The position numbers were made by a program, and so were the translations under genes. 64,000 bases of DNA from NCBI GenBank assembly GCA_021014325.1, contig CM037457.1:10234538-10298537 (forward strand), read 5' to 3'. The notes below the pieces were generated by a model, which ran no database searches, was not told the origin of the DNA, and saw only the letters and a list, made by a program, of their open reading frames with translations. Below are positions 37,971 through 50,900 of this stretch, piece after piece. The stretch comes from Plazaster borealis. Lineage: Eukaryota > Echinodermata > Asteroidea > Forcipulatida > Labidiasteridae. The stretch's first letter is position 1, and each line of letters opens with the position of its first letter.

Positions 37971-39026
37971 CTATTGGCCGGTATAAGAAGTGTTAGGATC
38001 ATCCAGTCTTTCGCGAATCTTGCACCGCAGAATTAGCCATACAGCCTGCCGAAGTCTTCTTTCTAACAAGCCATATATAACAGGATTTATTCCGGAGTTT
38101 GCCATGGCAAGCCAGGTTGAAGTGGTGAAAAATGTGTCGGAGAAAACGCACTGATTATTGGTGAAAACGAGGCAAAGGATGCCAATAAAATGAGGCAGCC
38201 AGCAGAACAAGAAGTTGGCGATGAGGATGAGCAGCATGAAGGCCGCCCTCGCGTCTCTCTTGAATTGGCGGGCCCGTCTCGCAGCCACTGCCTCAACGCC
38301 GGACCCAACGGTTTCCGTCGCACCTATCTTCCTCGATTGCCGCCTCGCAACCTTTAATATCTTGTGGTAGCAATAACACATCACCGCCAGGGGTACAAAG
38401 AAACCCAATGCAAACACAGTGCAAGAGAAACTGGCACTGTAACCCCAGTCGGCCGTACAGATATACTCGTTGGAGAAATATTTGTATCGAGACCAAGGTG
38501 TTGCAATTGGCAGGATGGCCAAAGTTATCGGTTCTAGCCAAATCCATAGAAGAATAATCGAAATTCTTTGCATGGACATAAGTTCCAGGTAGCGGAATGG
38601 GTACACAATTGCAAAGTAGCGGTCTAGAGCTACACCAGCTAAGGTCAGCATACTTGCTACGCAGAAGATAACATTTGAAGCACCGTTAATGATACAGAAA
38701 ACGTCACCGGCAATCCATCGCCCACTAATTGAAGAACCGAGTATGAACGGCATGCCCGTCAAACCAACAGCAAAATCTGCCAATGCCAAGTTAGCGATAA
38801 AAACTGTTGTTTTGCTCCTTATAACGCTAAAGTTTGCAAGTGCGAGCAGTACTAATGCATTACCGACAGTAGCAAATGCCAAAATGAGAGCCATGATGGT
38901 GGACTGGATAACAACGCCAATACCTGACGAATGGTCAGTTTCGTTAGAAAATGACCCGTCCATGCTGGAGCTGAAAGAAGAAATATTGTCGTTTGCATTG
39001 GTCGGTGCGTGTGAGTTTAGCTCCAT
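37971..39026 (-). CDS. Rhodopsin-family (class A) G protein-coupled receptor, intronless
   Basis: A single open frame of 351 residues. The extracellular N-terminus has sequons at Asn14 (NIS) and Asn28 (NET). Seven hydrophobic segments carry the class A landmarks: Gly-Asn56 in TM1, NLALADF with Asp84 in TM2, Trp104 and Cys111 before TM3, LDRY with Asp135-Arg136-Tyr137, a second Cys in loop 2 (YICTADW), CWLP in TM6, and NPVIY in TM7, followed by a helix-8-like basic segment with a Cys (ILRCKIRERL). The third intracellular loop is short. Counting from Cys111 as 3.25, position 3.32 is Asn118, not the Asp that binds biogenic amines, so an amine ligand is unlikely by the usual contact. The ligand is unknown. 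Intronless lineage-specific receptors of this sort are common in echinoderms. The start is the first Met of the frame. Confidence 0.9.
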   Translation of the reverse strand: MELNSHAPTNANDNISSFSSSMDGSFSNETDHSSGIGVVIQSTIMALILAFATVGNALVLLALANFSVIRSKTTVFIANLALADFAVGLTGMPFILGSSISGRWIAGDVFCIINGASNVIFCVASMLTLAGVALDRYFAIVYPFRYLELMSMQRISIILLWIWLEPITLAILPIATPWSRYKYFSNEYICTADWGYSASFSCTVFALGFFVPLAVMCYCYHKILKVARRQSRKIGATETVGSGVEAVAARRARQFKRDARAAFMLLILIANFLFCWLPHFIGILCLVFTNNQCVFSDTFFTTSTWLAMANSGINPVIYGLLERRLRQAVWLILRCKIRERLDDPNTSYTGQ

Positions 39027-39684
39027 CGAAATACTTTCACTTATCTGCTGAACGCCTCGGGGAGCACTCGCAATTTTGTCAGTATGCTTGTATTCTCTAT
39101 AGTTGCAAAAACGTGAGTGGCTGCCGGCGTATGAGTGGATACTGACGTCCCTGTCGCCAATTATGCATAATGGCGCTTCTCTTACTATTAATGAGCCAAG
39201 CGCGTCAGGCCCAAACGTTTAAAGGACGTCTTCTTTATTAGGCTGCTGATTGATTCCTGCTGAGTTTAACAATGCATGAATAATTGGAATTTAATCGTTG
39301 TTACGCGAACTTAATTTCATTTTCAGTTCACAGAAAATAAGGTTGATTACAATTACTTCCCTATAGCTTCGCAGTTGAAAACTTCATTTGTGCGAGAGTA
39401 CCGTAGCTAGTATACAACAGTTGACTGAAGGGAGTCACATAGCACGAGTAAAAGTGTTTTATAAAAAAATCCCATCCATATTAAATTGTGCCTTGACGTC
39501 TAGGTACCGGCCGGCCTAGAAAATACTGTTGCTATGGGTTTAGTACATTGGTCGCGCGGCTTTCTAGTAAAAATAAGACTTCATCATATTGTGACGCACG
39601 ATGATATACCAATCAAAAGGCAGAATCTTTGTAGGGGATTTTATATTATGCATAATTATACGGACGAGGGATGAGCGAAGGGAA
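39027..39684. other. 5' flank of the GPCR gene
   Basis: Upstream of the minus-strand GPCR. No splice acceptor needed to extend the frame and no clear core promoter element was recognised. Confidence 0.35.
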
Positions 39685-39821
39685 CAGGGCCCAATTTCAT
39701 GGCTCTGACCGCGGAATTCTGCGCTTACGCCCAGCTGTCATGCGTCCCATAGAAATACACACGATTTGATGCGCGTAAGCGCAGAATTATTTGGTAAGCA
39801 GTGCCATGAAATTGGGCACTG
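39685..39821. mobile_element. GGGCCCAATTTCATGG-ended short element
   Basis: The left end is CAGGGCCCAATTTCATGGCT and the right end is GCCATGAAATTGGGCACTG. Inner arms around AATTCTGCGCTTACGC are mirrored by GCGTAAGCGCAGAATT. Confidence 0.8.
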
Positions 39822-41164
39822 TTTATTACCCGTGTTAGATTACTTGTTTTGAACACTTTTCCCTAATGTCTTTGTTAATGATGTATTTTGTTAATCTGCT
39901 TTTACTTATAGCCTATAAGGCCTCTTTCTTGAGTTTGGTGATTATCGGACCTATCGGATAACTAAACCATCATTTAAAACAAATGTAAAATGCTAACCTG
40001 TACATGACTTACTTTGTAATAATTATACCGGTACAGTTGGAAGGCTCAGCTGGAACCAATAGTTCTGATGTTGTTTTTGTCTGATGACTTCGTTTTCGCG
40101 AAAAGGGTCAATTGAATGCGATGCTACTACTATATAACTTATACTTAACTTTGTAGGGCTGCACACTATATATACATTAACACCGAACATAAACTATTGA
40201 AAAAAATATACACTGGCAAGATGGAGATTACAATACAAGTGTTTCGTGTGCTTCAAATAACATCGGGACCCGTATGAGACAGATGGACCAACATACTGGT
40301 GAAGTCGAATCGTCGTCAACATCTAATTAAATCATTGTACACCGGCATAAAGCAAGATTCATTACCAAGGACAAAACAAAATTAAACAAATAATATAAAT
40401 ATTTTCTTGTTGATCTATTGCGTTGAATAGCCTAATATACTCATCAGTTGAACATTGTAACACCGGCATGTTTTTTTTGTTCTCCTAGCAAGACTCATTA
40501 CCCAGGAAAAAAAGAGAAAGAAAATATAAACTACAAATTAATTAAACCAATGATTAAATACAAAACATCTGATTTATTTATAAATTATTGGTTTCATTTT
40601 TTAACCAGGGCGTTGTTTCGCTTTCTTCATTTTTGTATTTATTGATTGCACCTCTGCGATGGAAACACATAAAAAGGATTGGTGCGAAAATAATCAAGGA
40701 ACTTATAAGGAATTACACATTTCTATATAGTGATTTGTAACCAACCATGCCAAATAGAGGAGTACGGTATAGCATGCTCAAATATTTAACTAATCTACTT
40801 GTCTGGTTGATTGATTGCCTGTTTTGTTTGCTGATTAAGAAAGGGCCGTGAATTTTCTTTTTTGTTAATTATCTGTCGATTGTCTTCTCACCAGGAATCC
40901 AATCACATTGCAAGAAAATTCAAAAGCGGATATTATACAGTTGGAAGACCAAGACGCAGGCATCCCATACATTATTTGGTGAGTTGTGACATTTCTCATG
41001 TTGTAAAACTATTGACAAAACACGGCTGTAAAAATCCAAGGTTTTGGAATATATTCCTCCTCCTTTCTTGGACCGTACAGGGGATGCAGGATGCAGGCAC
41101 ATACGATCATGCCTCCCCATAATTTCCCATGTGGTTACGAGGAGCAAGAAGTGATTGACTCGTC
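39822..41164. other. Intergenic, no feature recognised
   Basis: AT-rich intergenic sequence with short frames lacking any recognisable motif. Confidence 0.45.
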
Positions 41165-41540
41165 TTAAAGGCATCGTACACGTTTGGTAATTACTCAAGA
41201 TATATATGAGCATAAAAACTGACTTGGTAACGAGCAACAGAGAGCTGTTGATAGTATAAAACATTGTGAGAAACGACTCCCTCTGAAGTAACGTAGTTTT
41301 TTAGAAAGAGGTAATTTCTCACTGAAATAATAAAAACTTATTGCAAGAAGTTTTTATTCCTGTATTTGAAAGCACACAAATTTGTACAACAAGGGTGTTT
41401 TTTCTTTCATCATTTTCTTGCAACTTCGATGACCAATTGAGCCCAAATTTTCACAGGCTTGTTATTTTATGCATATGTTGGGATACATCAAGTGAGAACA
41501 CTGGTCTTTGACAATTACCAAACGTGTACGATGCCTTTAA
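41165..41540 (+). mobile_element. TTAA-flanked MITE, element A, copy 2
   Basis: TTAA lies at 41165-41168 and 41537-41540. The ends AAGGCATCGTACACGTTTGG and CCAAACGTGTACGATGCCTT are mirrored. The interior is close to copy 1 at 17777-18137. Confidence 0.85.
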
Positions 41541-42119
41541 CAAAAATTTATTGCGTAAAAATATACACTCCACGTCTACTTTATCTAAAATTGTGCTGTA
41601 AAAATGTTTTGAATTGTGCAATCAGTCGGGGAGAAGTAAACAGTTGGAAGATCTTTAATTTTAGGGGAATGTTCAGCTCATTATTTCTATATGATACAAC
41701 TTCTGCAACTTTGCCACCCTGTCATGTATGTGGCTTTAGAATTCATGTCTAACTGTTTCAAAATCTGCCCAGGGCGCTTCGAAGCGTTAGTGGAAGTTGT
41801 GTTTTTTTCACGAATAAAAATCATTTGGCAATCGCGGGCTGAGCGGAAGTGTTTGAGACGAAAATATCGTTCACGACATTAGCACAGTCTGGGCCTATAA
41901 TGTTTAATGGAAACGCATTATTGTTTAAAGGCATGAAACAATTTGGGTTTTGGAAAAGAATTTTTCCCAATCCTTAAATTGTAAAAAAAACCACATCAAT
42001 TCGGCCAACCAAGCTGTACAAAAAACATTGAGTTGTAGGTTAATGTTTTGACTCGCAGGTTTCTGTTTACACTCGCAGTTATTATTATGCTAAAGACATA
42101 AATTCGACATTTCAAGTCG

Positions 42120-42340
42120 AACTGATGGGGGGGGGGTCAATATAGAATTGAAAATCAACAGCCTACAACTGCTCAAGCAGATTTAGACGGGTATGTCCAT
42201 CTACCCCTAACAAAAAACAAACAAAGAAAACCCAAACTTAGGCCTAGCCAACAAACAAACATCCCAACAAACAAAACCCAGAAAAACAACTTATTATAGG
42301 CCTATATCGAAAACAAACGAACCGAACGCATCAGTTCGCA
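42120..42340. other. Low-complexity intergenic sequence
   Basis: A G run at 42126-42136 and a CAAACAAA-rich stretch at 42215-42290. Nothing coding. Confidence 0.5.
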
Positions 42341-42489
42341 TCAGTTTTATCATAAATTATTGAAAAGTCTAGGCTTTCAAATTAAGATTGCAAATATTTT
42401 TCACCAAGTTATTTACCAGCCATGAGTATCATTCCTTTATGAAATAAAATGGTTGAGGAATCACATCAACCATAGTAAAAAAGAATACC

Positions 42490-42655
42490 TTAAGGCACTG
42501 GACACGTTTGGTAATTACTCAAAATATATATTAGCATAAAAAGTTACTCGGTAAAGAGCAACGGAACTGTTGATAGTATAAAACATTGTGAGAAACGACT
42601 CCCTCTGAAGTAACGTAGTTTTTGAGAAAGAGGTAATTTCTCACTAACATATTTG
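42490..42655 (+). mobile_element. Truncated element A, copy 3
   Basis: It starts with TTAAGGCACTGGACACGTTT and follows the element A sequence up to GGTAATTTCTCACTAA, where it stops abruptly at the start of the LINE remnant. Confidence 0.75.
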
Positions 42656-43387
42656 AATATTCTCATTCCAACTACACCAACCTGGTATCCCATATCTGTA
42701 TTTCGAGAGTTTGACCTGATAAAATTAACCCATGCCTTTGAATTCCCCACCTTGATGATTGTAATTAAAAAAATTTCTAGCCTTCCTCATTCATACCTAC
42801 TTCCACTTCAAAGAATTCAGAATACTGCTGCAAGGCTTGTTACTCTCTCAAGAAAATTTGAGCACATAACCCCAATATTGCGTTCTCTTCATTGGCTTCC
42901 CATACACCATCGTATTTCATTTAAAGTTCTTCTTTTGACGTACAAAATTCTCCATGGTCAAGCCCCTACATATCTTTCAGACTTGATTTCCTTACGTTGT
43001 TCTTTAAGACCTCTTCGATCATCATCAACCTTAAACCTTGGACCTCGTACTGTTACAAGATATGGTGACCGAGCTTTTTCAGTAATTGCCCCTATCCTTT
43101 GGAACAAATTACCAGCGCATAAGACCTTGCTGAAAACGCACCTTTTTAATTCGTGAATAGTTGTGATTAGGTCAAAGGAGGTGCACACCGTCTTATTCCT
43201 TGTATGTTTGATCTTATGCTTGATTTTTTATTATTATTCATGTATGATTTGTTGAAAAAATAACAGATTTATAATTCGTGTGTTCATTATAAGTTTTGGT
43301 TGGTAATTATTTTGTAGACAGACAATGGTACGCTTAAAAACAAGCGTATTAAGCGCCTAATAAATGTTGTGTATTATTATTATTATA
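42656..43387 (+). mobile_element. 3' end of a CR1/L2/Jockey-like LINE
   Basis: The frame 42653-43156 carries the typical post-RT tail of CR1/L2-type elements: RIQNTAARLV, ITPILRSLHWLPIHHRI, LLLTYKILHGQAPTYLSDL, and a final RAFSVIAPILWNKLP. An untranslated tail ends in (ATT)n at 43372-43386. RT and endonuclease domains are missing, so this is a 5'-truncated dead copy. Confidence 0.8.
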
Positions 43388-44305
43388 AAATTCAATTAAG
43401 ATGAAATATCACAGATTTTAAGAAAACAATTGGTAATAACTACATTTTGTTTCATGTTTGTTAAATCTTTCGCAAGGGCAAATTGGAAACATTGAGGTGT
43501 GTCCAAGTCCAACCAAACCCATGTAAACAGAAATACATTCCCTGATTGATGGAGCGATAGCAACCCACTTTCTAAATGGAATTTGCTTTACTATATACAC
43601 AAATTTTGTCTGATAAGAGTATATTGTTTGGTCCTATAGTTCAATCCCAATCAAAATCAAGAGCGCAGAATAACAGTTCTCCAAGATCTAGTTTCACCAA
43701 GGTTTTTTTTTGTCCCGAGTCGTCATCCTTTTAGAAAACAGCCATACTCGCCGTGTGGAAAATTGCGTCTGCACACGGCTCTGAGATAAGTCAAAAAAGT
43801 CTACTTAATTAATTTTGAAAAAAATGTAATCCAGACAGAAGCATAAGAAAAACAAGTTTCCGGTGTGAGGCACTTAAACAATAAATCCCCTTACGATTAG
43901 GCCTAATATAGTTTGATATGCGATGTACATCAAATCGGCCTCCAGCGTCACGTCGCTTCATTCATTCGGTCCAAGTCGCGTATTGAAGGTTTATGAATTT
44001 CAACTATATTTTGGCTCAGTCGCATTTCAGTGATATTTCCATTCCCGTTCCAATGCATTCGACAAAAGCAGTTACGTTGACATTTTTAACTTTTTACCAG
44101 TTTTGTTTCAATTGTGCTTGAAAATATTAACCGTATTTTGACTGGTGTACCGTTATACAGTTTTTAAATTTATGTTTGAAGTTAAAACGGTTTAGAGGTA
44201 AAACAACATGCAAATGTTATAATTTTTACCTGAATATACAGGGTTTTTTCTTCTTCAAAGTGAAAGTCTTGAACCCAAAGTAATATTCTTGGATATTTGT
44301 AATGC
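43388..44305. other. Intergenic, no feature recognised
   Basis: No supported gene, repeat boundary or RNA gene. Confidence 0.5.
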
Positions 44306-44670
44306 TTAAAGGAACATTACAGAATTGGTTTTTGCCCACAAAACAGTGTAAGCACTTTATATAATCCACCATATACATAAACTGACAAACCTGTAGAAGT
44401 TTGAGATCGATCGGCCATCTGGGTCACGAGAAAATAGTGAAAAACCGATTTCACATTTGCATGTGTTATACAATGCATGAATAAAACGCTCATGAGCGAT
44501 AAACTCCAATCGGAAATTAGTTTTATTTATTTCTCATCAAATATGGCATTTCAGACAGAAAAATTTCTAGGGATGTTTTCTACTAACATCATCATTAGAC
44601 CGTGTAAGTTTTATGTAAATCTGTGATCTTAAAGAAAATTTTAATTACCAGTTCTGTAACGTTCCTTTAA
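44306..44670. mobile_element. TTAA-flanked MITE of a distinct family
   Basis: TTAA at 44306-44309 and 44667-44670 bounds ends AGGAACATTACAGAATTGGT and CCAGTTCTGTAACGTTCCT. The interior differs from elements A and B. Confidence 0.75.
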
Positions 44671-45866
44671 ACCACGTTGTAAGCTGCGGTATTTCTGATA
44701 CATTATCACTATACACAAGCAATACCATTTAGCAACCCGTTGATTATCAATACTACTCCTTTTAGAACAACCTCAGAACGCCGTCACCCCATAACCTACA
44801 ACAAAAAAAGAAACAAAAGTCCACACAAACAACCGAGTGACTCTTAAAATACGCTTAATGTGTATTTACTATTGCTCTATCTGAACATTAATTAACGTGT
44901 CTTGATTGAAATATTCTAACCCTAACGCAGTATAAACCCCTTTATGTTACGCCGTGGTTCATTTGGATATGTCTTGATCTATTATATACCGTCCCTTCAG
45001 GGGACGGTGATTCATCAAAAACAAACGGGTAGCAAAAACAAATTTTCTTGATGGAAATAAAACTAATTGGGCCTAATGCTGTAGTAGAAGATGAGCTATA
45101 TATTGAATTCGTCATTCAAGCGTTCAAACTCAACACTGGTGGATTATGATTAAATTATTACCTGCAAGGCTGAACGCAAGTACAGTCTACATGTAAACCG
45201 GTACTTATCAATCTGCCGCTATATTCGAGTTGAGATAAACGTAAGAAGAAACATTAAACATTGCATTGTGGACATGCTCAGGCGAATAGGTGTAATGAGA
45301 TAACAGTGTGGAATTAATAACAATTTAATAATGTATATGAAAACACTCTTAATGTTTTCCCCTCTCATTTAGTTTCTATTGATTTGATGTTATTGAAGTG
45401 AATTTTCAAAAATAACCTCAAGTGTGCCATAAATTTCACATGAAAACCATGAACAACAAAACTGCAGACAGTATAAATGCCTGGATAACACTTTATTGCC
45501 TATACCTCTCGACAAACAAAGGGATCATATATAAATCCATTTAAAGGTATTGTACACTTTTGGTAACAGCACAAAATCAGTGTCCACATTTTGTCTATTA
45601 TGTAACAAACCAATTACCACAGAGTTAAACAAACATAAAATCAGTGTGAATCAATACCCATTTTATGTATAGACACAGTAACCGAAAACGGCAAATTTTC
45701 AAGGCATTTTTTTCTGTTCTGTGGGTCTCTTGTTTTTTCTTCTTTCTAAGTTTCCTTTAAGATTTCCAAAGTCATTGAAAAATAAAAAATACAAATTCGT
45801 AAGGCATTGGATAACACTTTATTGCCTATACCTCTCGACAAACAAAGGGATCATATATAAATCCAT

Positions 45867-46085
45867 TTAAAGGTATTGTACACTTTTGGTAACAGCACAA
45901 AATCAGTGTCCACATTTTGTGTGATTCAACATTTACTCATTTCTCAGAAACGATAGCATTTTAGGCAGAAATATTTTAAGGAACCCTTTCTACCATTACT
46001 TACTTTAAATCATGTAAGTTATGTGTGAATCTGTGAACATTTGTGTTTTTCGATCTTACATACCAATAGTGTACAGGGCCTTTAA
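45867..46085. mobile_element. Short TTAA-flanked element
   Basis: TTAA at 45867-45870 and 46082-46085. The left end AGGTATTGTACACTTTTGGT pairs loosely with the right end CCAATAGTGTACAGGGCCT. The left part is repeated at 45541-45594 within segment A1. Confidence 0.6.
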
Positions 46086-46724
46086 GTAATTATCAAGACT
46101 TCCTTACATTTAACAGAACCGCTTACTATTAATATTTTTTCAAAACTCATAAGAGAAATTAACATTATTACCATGGCACCTTATTTTGATGTATTTATAA
46201 GTACATTCCTGAATATTGCTTACACAATACTTAAAAATAACGGATTTTAATTAAATATAACCATAATTGGGTGTCAATGTTCATATGAATTACAGTTAAT
46301 TTAGATTTCTAAATAATTTTGTTTACACCCAAGAAAATACAGGAACATACAAATATTGCATGTCTTTATTCAAAATAAAGTCTTGCCTTGAAACACAAGA
46401 TATTGTTTTTCCATGTAACAGAATTTACATTATTCTGCTTTATTTCATTCGTGTTTACACAAGCTACTACATAATCAAATTAGTAGTTAAATATTACGTT
46501 CAATTACTGAGTATCAAGGGATAAGGGATTTTAATTACATTTTAATTAAATATAACCGTAATTGGGTGTAAAAGTTCAATGTTAATATGATTTACAGTAA
46601 ATTTAGATTTCTAAATTATTTTGGGGTACCCCGAAGAAAATACAGGAACATAAACATATTGCATGTGTTTATTAGAAATAAATTCTTCAAATAACTTCCA
46701 ATTACTGAGTATCGGGGGATTATG

Positions 46725-46890
46725 TTTAAAAGATTGGGTTGTTACAAACCACTAGAATTGCAAGGGTCGTTGGTTCGAATCCCACCCGAGTAATATGCCT
46801 GTGATATTTTTTCACAGGACTCGGGAATGTACTGAGTATACAGTGCTAACAAACATCGGTGTATGGGTAAAAACCAAAAACAAATATTCT
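46725..46890 (+). repeat. tRNA-derived SINE, family 3, copy 1
   Basis: B-box-like GGTTCGAATCCC is followed by the body TAATATGCCTGTGATATT, then CACATCGGTGTATGGGTAAA-like sequence. A second copy is at 48738-48910. Confidence 0.6.
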
Positions 46891-47447
46891 TTATCCCCAA
46901 TGCAAATTTAACATCTATTATGTAACAAACCAATTACCACAGAGTTAAACAAACATAAAATCAGTGTGAATCAATATCCATTTTATGTATAGACACAGTA
47001 ACCGAAAACGGCAAATTTTGAAGGCATTTTTTTCTGTTCTGTGGGTCTCTTGTTTTTTCTTCTTTCTAAGTTTCCTTTAAGATTTCCAAAGTCATTGAAA
47101 ATAAAAAATACAAATTCGTAAGGCATTTTTGTTCTTGTGTAATTTTCTCATGTACAACATGACATTATAAAAGTAATTGTCCAACTTCTATCCTCTTTTT
47201 ACATAAAAGCATCTAGTTTGAATAGAAGCCAAATGAGAAGTCCAAGATAATTCTGTATTTTTTCAAACAGGACCAATTGGCCTAGATGCTCTTTCTAATT
47301 TGTAGTGGAATGCAGTCCCAGTCATTTGTTTCAAGTTTTCCTCTCTTACTGTCATTATGTCACATGAACAGAAACTGATTGATTGCTTGCTTTGCTTAAG
47401 TCTAGTGGTGTCCCTCAATCACGATGGTCCTCTATACAGGTTCTAAC

Positions 47448-47770
47448 AACAAAGATTACTCAGTAGATATAGTCAGCACATCAGGATGTGGGTTCCAATC
47501 CCGGTCATGACACTTGTGTCCTTGACCAAGACACTTAACTATAATTGCTTCTCTTCAAACAGGGATAATAATGGGTACCTGTGAGGGCAGAGATGGTTCT
47601 TGTGATTGAATTAGCTTGGTACACTACATATTTGGCAGCACAGGCTGTATACTCCCAAGGGAGCTGTGATGGAATGAAATAAATGACCCAGTGGCCAGGG
47701 GTAATATTGGAGGGCCATGAGCATCACTAAGTGATGAATTTGAACGCTATATAAGAAGACACTATTATTA
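47448..47770 (+). repeat. tRNA-derived SINE, family 1a, copy 2
   Basis: It shares the GTGGGTTCCAATCCCGGTCA head region and the body GGTACCTGTGAGGGCAGAGA with the element at 1287-1654. It ends with GCTATATAAGAA and (ATT)n. Confidence 0.75.
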
Positions 47771-47943
47771 TACAAAAATCAATAAAACTGGACAAAGTTT
47801 TGAAAATTTAGCTGCTGATAATGCTTTGGCTCGAGCCATTACAAGGTTCAAATCCTGCTCTAGTCAATTTCTCTGTTCAACCCAATAAAACATTAGATTT
47901 TGGTACACACATTATGTATTTTGGGATTATTTATATCGAAGTA

Positions 47944-50900
47944 TCAGACAAAAAACCAATCATCAACATCATTATCATCTTCATCCTCATCTTCAAAGTC
48001 CCTATTTGCATTTGGCAATGTTCCAGTAAAGAGTTGGTTAAAGCACTTGCTCTTTGGATCGTTAAAGTGTTTATATGGTGTAGCGTGGGACAAAATCTTC
48101 AGACAAATCCAACAGAAGAATGAGCGACACTGAGAACAAGCCATCTTATTGCAGCCATCAATCTTCTGTAAAGAGAGAAAAACAAAATAAACGTTTGTTA
48201 AAACAAAACATTTACTTTGGGAAAATACACATTGTAGTTACCTGTTGCCAAAATATATATTTAGCAAGTGGATCTAATTTGAAATTTTTGGATAAGGGAA
48301 GGTGATGGATAGATCAGTTTGATTCTCATCTTAACTGACGGTATACTTCCCCCTTATAATGTTTCTATGCAGTGTACTTGTTTTCATTGACTACCTATAT
48401 TCATGTCTGCCATTTTACAATTGTAAAAGCCATGGAACTGATAAGTACTCATTTATATCAATTTACAAATGTTTGCTTCAATATTTCAAAAGATAAATTC
48501 CAATCTGATGGGATCAGATTGGAATTTATCTTTTGAAATATCTTTTGAGAAAGGGTTTATAGTCATAAAGTACCGTGTTTATTACAATCTACCACAGGCA
48601 ATGGTTAACATTAATAACATTTACACATTTGACAGGAATTCTTCATATAGCGAGTATTCATTACTTTGAACATGTAGTTGTGAATCCTGGCCTTAAATGA
48701 AAATACATTGCCTAACTGCATCTTAACTGTCTCTTGCTACTCGGCAAGCTCGGTGGTCCATTGGTAAGACATCTGCTCTAGAATGGCAAAGGTCATGGGT
48801 TCGAATCCCTCCTGTGTAATATGCCAGTGGATTTGTTGTACAGGACTTGGGGAAAGTACTGAGCTAGCGTGTACAAAGTGCTTAACACACATCGGAGTAT
48901 GGGTAAAACAAAAAGATAGAAGTACCAATGATGAATGCAAGACAGTGTATCCAGAGAAATTTCAAAATATAAAAATGTTAGCATGTTTGTTATCCTTTGC
49001 ATCCTTGGCCTTGGCTTCAATACTAAGAATTATGATCAGAGGTGGACTAATGTATCGTTGTTACCTGTCGATATTTTTCCAAGATCTGCTTTGAGCACAT
49101 TGCATGGCTGTTTAAATCGATTTTTTTAACTATAGTGTTTAACTACAGAAAAACAGCTTTGTGAAAATGTAAATAGTATTGAACTCAAAATTATCATGAT
49201 ATTTTTTAAGAAGTAAGAGATTTGTCTTTTTCACTTTGCTCACCTTTTTCTGCTGAAGTTGAATATTCAAATAAATTATCCACATTGTCATACCATAGAG
49301 AAAGGGTTTATAGTCATAAAGTACCGTGTTTATTACAATCTACCACAGGCAATGGTTAACATTAATAACATTTACACATTTGACAGGAATTCTTCATATA
49401 GCGAGTATTCATTACTTTGAACAGATCTGGCATTGTGGTATCAGTGATTGTAGAATGGAATCAGGCTTATTTTAAAATTTGGCATGTAGTGAGACTTAAA
49501 TCTTATACCGGTAAACCTCCTACTCTTGGTGATATTTTTCCGCGGAGTGACCAACCATTTAGCTGCATGGGTTGGGTAAGGTGGAACTGCATGGGTTGTG
49601 TATGGTGGCACAACCCTGATCAGAACCATCTGCGTGAATGTGTGTACTGTGTAGATGCATTTTACCACATGATATCAGCCTGCAGGCTGGCATACTTTTC
49701 AAAACTGAAGTGGATGATATTGGTTTGATTCACAGATGTATATTTTGTCGTTCGCGCCACGAGCTGATGTATGGTGCACCATTGCAGTTTAAGTTGAATT
49801 ACTATTCAAACTGCTGTTTCGGAGACTGCTTGCTATTCAAATAAAAGCATTTAAAGGCACTGGACACTATTGGTAATTGTCAAAGACCAGTGTTCTCACT
49901 CGGTGTATCCAAACATATGCATAAAATAACAAGCCTGTGAAAATTTGGGCTCAGTTGGTCATTGAAGTTGCAAGAAAATGATGAAAGAAAAAACACCCTT
50001 GTTGTACAAATGTGTGTGTTTTCAGATAGGAATACAAACTTCTTGCAAGAAGTTTTTATTATTTTAGCGAGAAATTACCTCTTTCTCAAAAACTACGTTA
50101 CCTCAGAGGGAGTCTTTTCCTACAATGTTTTATACTATCAACAGCTCTCTGTTGCTTGTTACCAAGTAAGTTTTTATGCTAATATTTGTTTTGAGTCATT
50201 ACCAAACGTGTACGATACCTTTAACACAAAGTAAAGCTGACTTCTTCCTTGGTACAGATTTAAAAAAAATTATGATTTTTACCCATACGTCAGTTCGTTG
50301 TGCGACCGATGATATGGTTGTGTCATTTGCAATGTAATCTGACTTACCTCAGAATTTCCCCTGACATTTACGAGCATGTTCTAAATGTGCCATTTGTATT
50401 CTTGACATTGTGGTGCCCAATGGGAAAATATGTACTCTAGATTGCAGTTTTACACTTAGTGACATAGTGACAACAGGGTCTTGTTACCGATTAAAAACAT
50501 CTGATGGCTTGAACAAATAACACCACACTTGGTTTTGGTTGTGTGACACTTGTGCTATATCCCATTTTTATAGAATCTATACTTTATCATTTGTCCCACC
50601 TTCTCAGAAGAACGAGGAAATACAAATACAATGGAAACTGACCTATTAAATTTCAATCAGGTGTCCCAGTTTGAACTAAAGTATAGAGTCATGTTAGTTG
50701 AGACAAAATCCTAGTTGTGAATAATGGATTAATTCTGTATTCCAGGAATAAGTTACATGCAATTCATGAGTGTAGCAACAAACCTCAATGTTTGTGTGGC
50801 ACTTTGGACACTCTTTACTGTTTTTGTCCATCCATCGTTGACTTTCAAATTCCTCAAGAACATCACGGAAAACACGTTTTCCAAAACGCTGTTCCAGTCT

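Larger units (their letters stand above)
45482..47126. repeat. Local duplication block (A1-X1-A2 ... X2)
   Basis: Segment A (113 bp) is at 45482-45594 and 45808-45920. Segment X (about 212 bp) is at 45595-45807 and 46915-47126. Copies are almost identical by eye. A2 continues into a TTAA-flanked element (45867-46085). A weaker tandem duplication (46242-46400 with 46526-46680, shared ATTTTAATTAAATATAACC) lies between. Confidence 0.8.

Noticed and set aside
42653..43156. Host gene encoding a 167-residue protein
   Set aside because: The product is the well-known C-terminal tail of CR1/L2-type retrotransposons followed by an (ATT)n tail.
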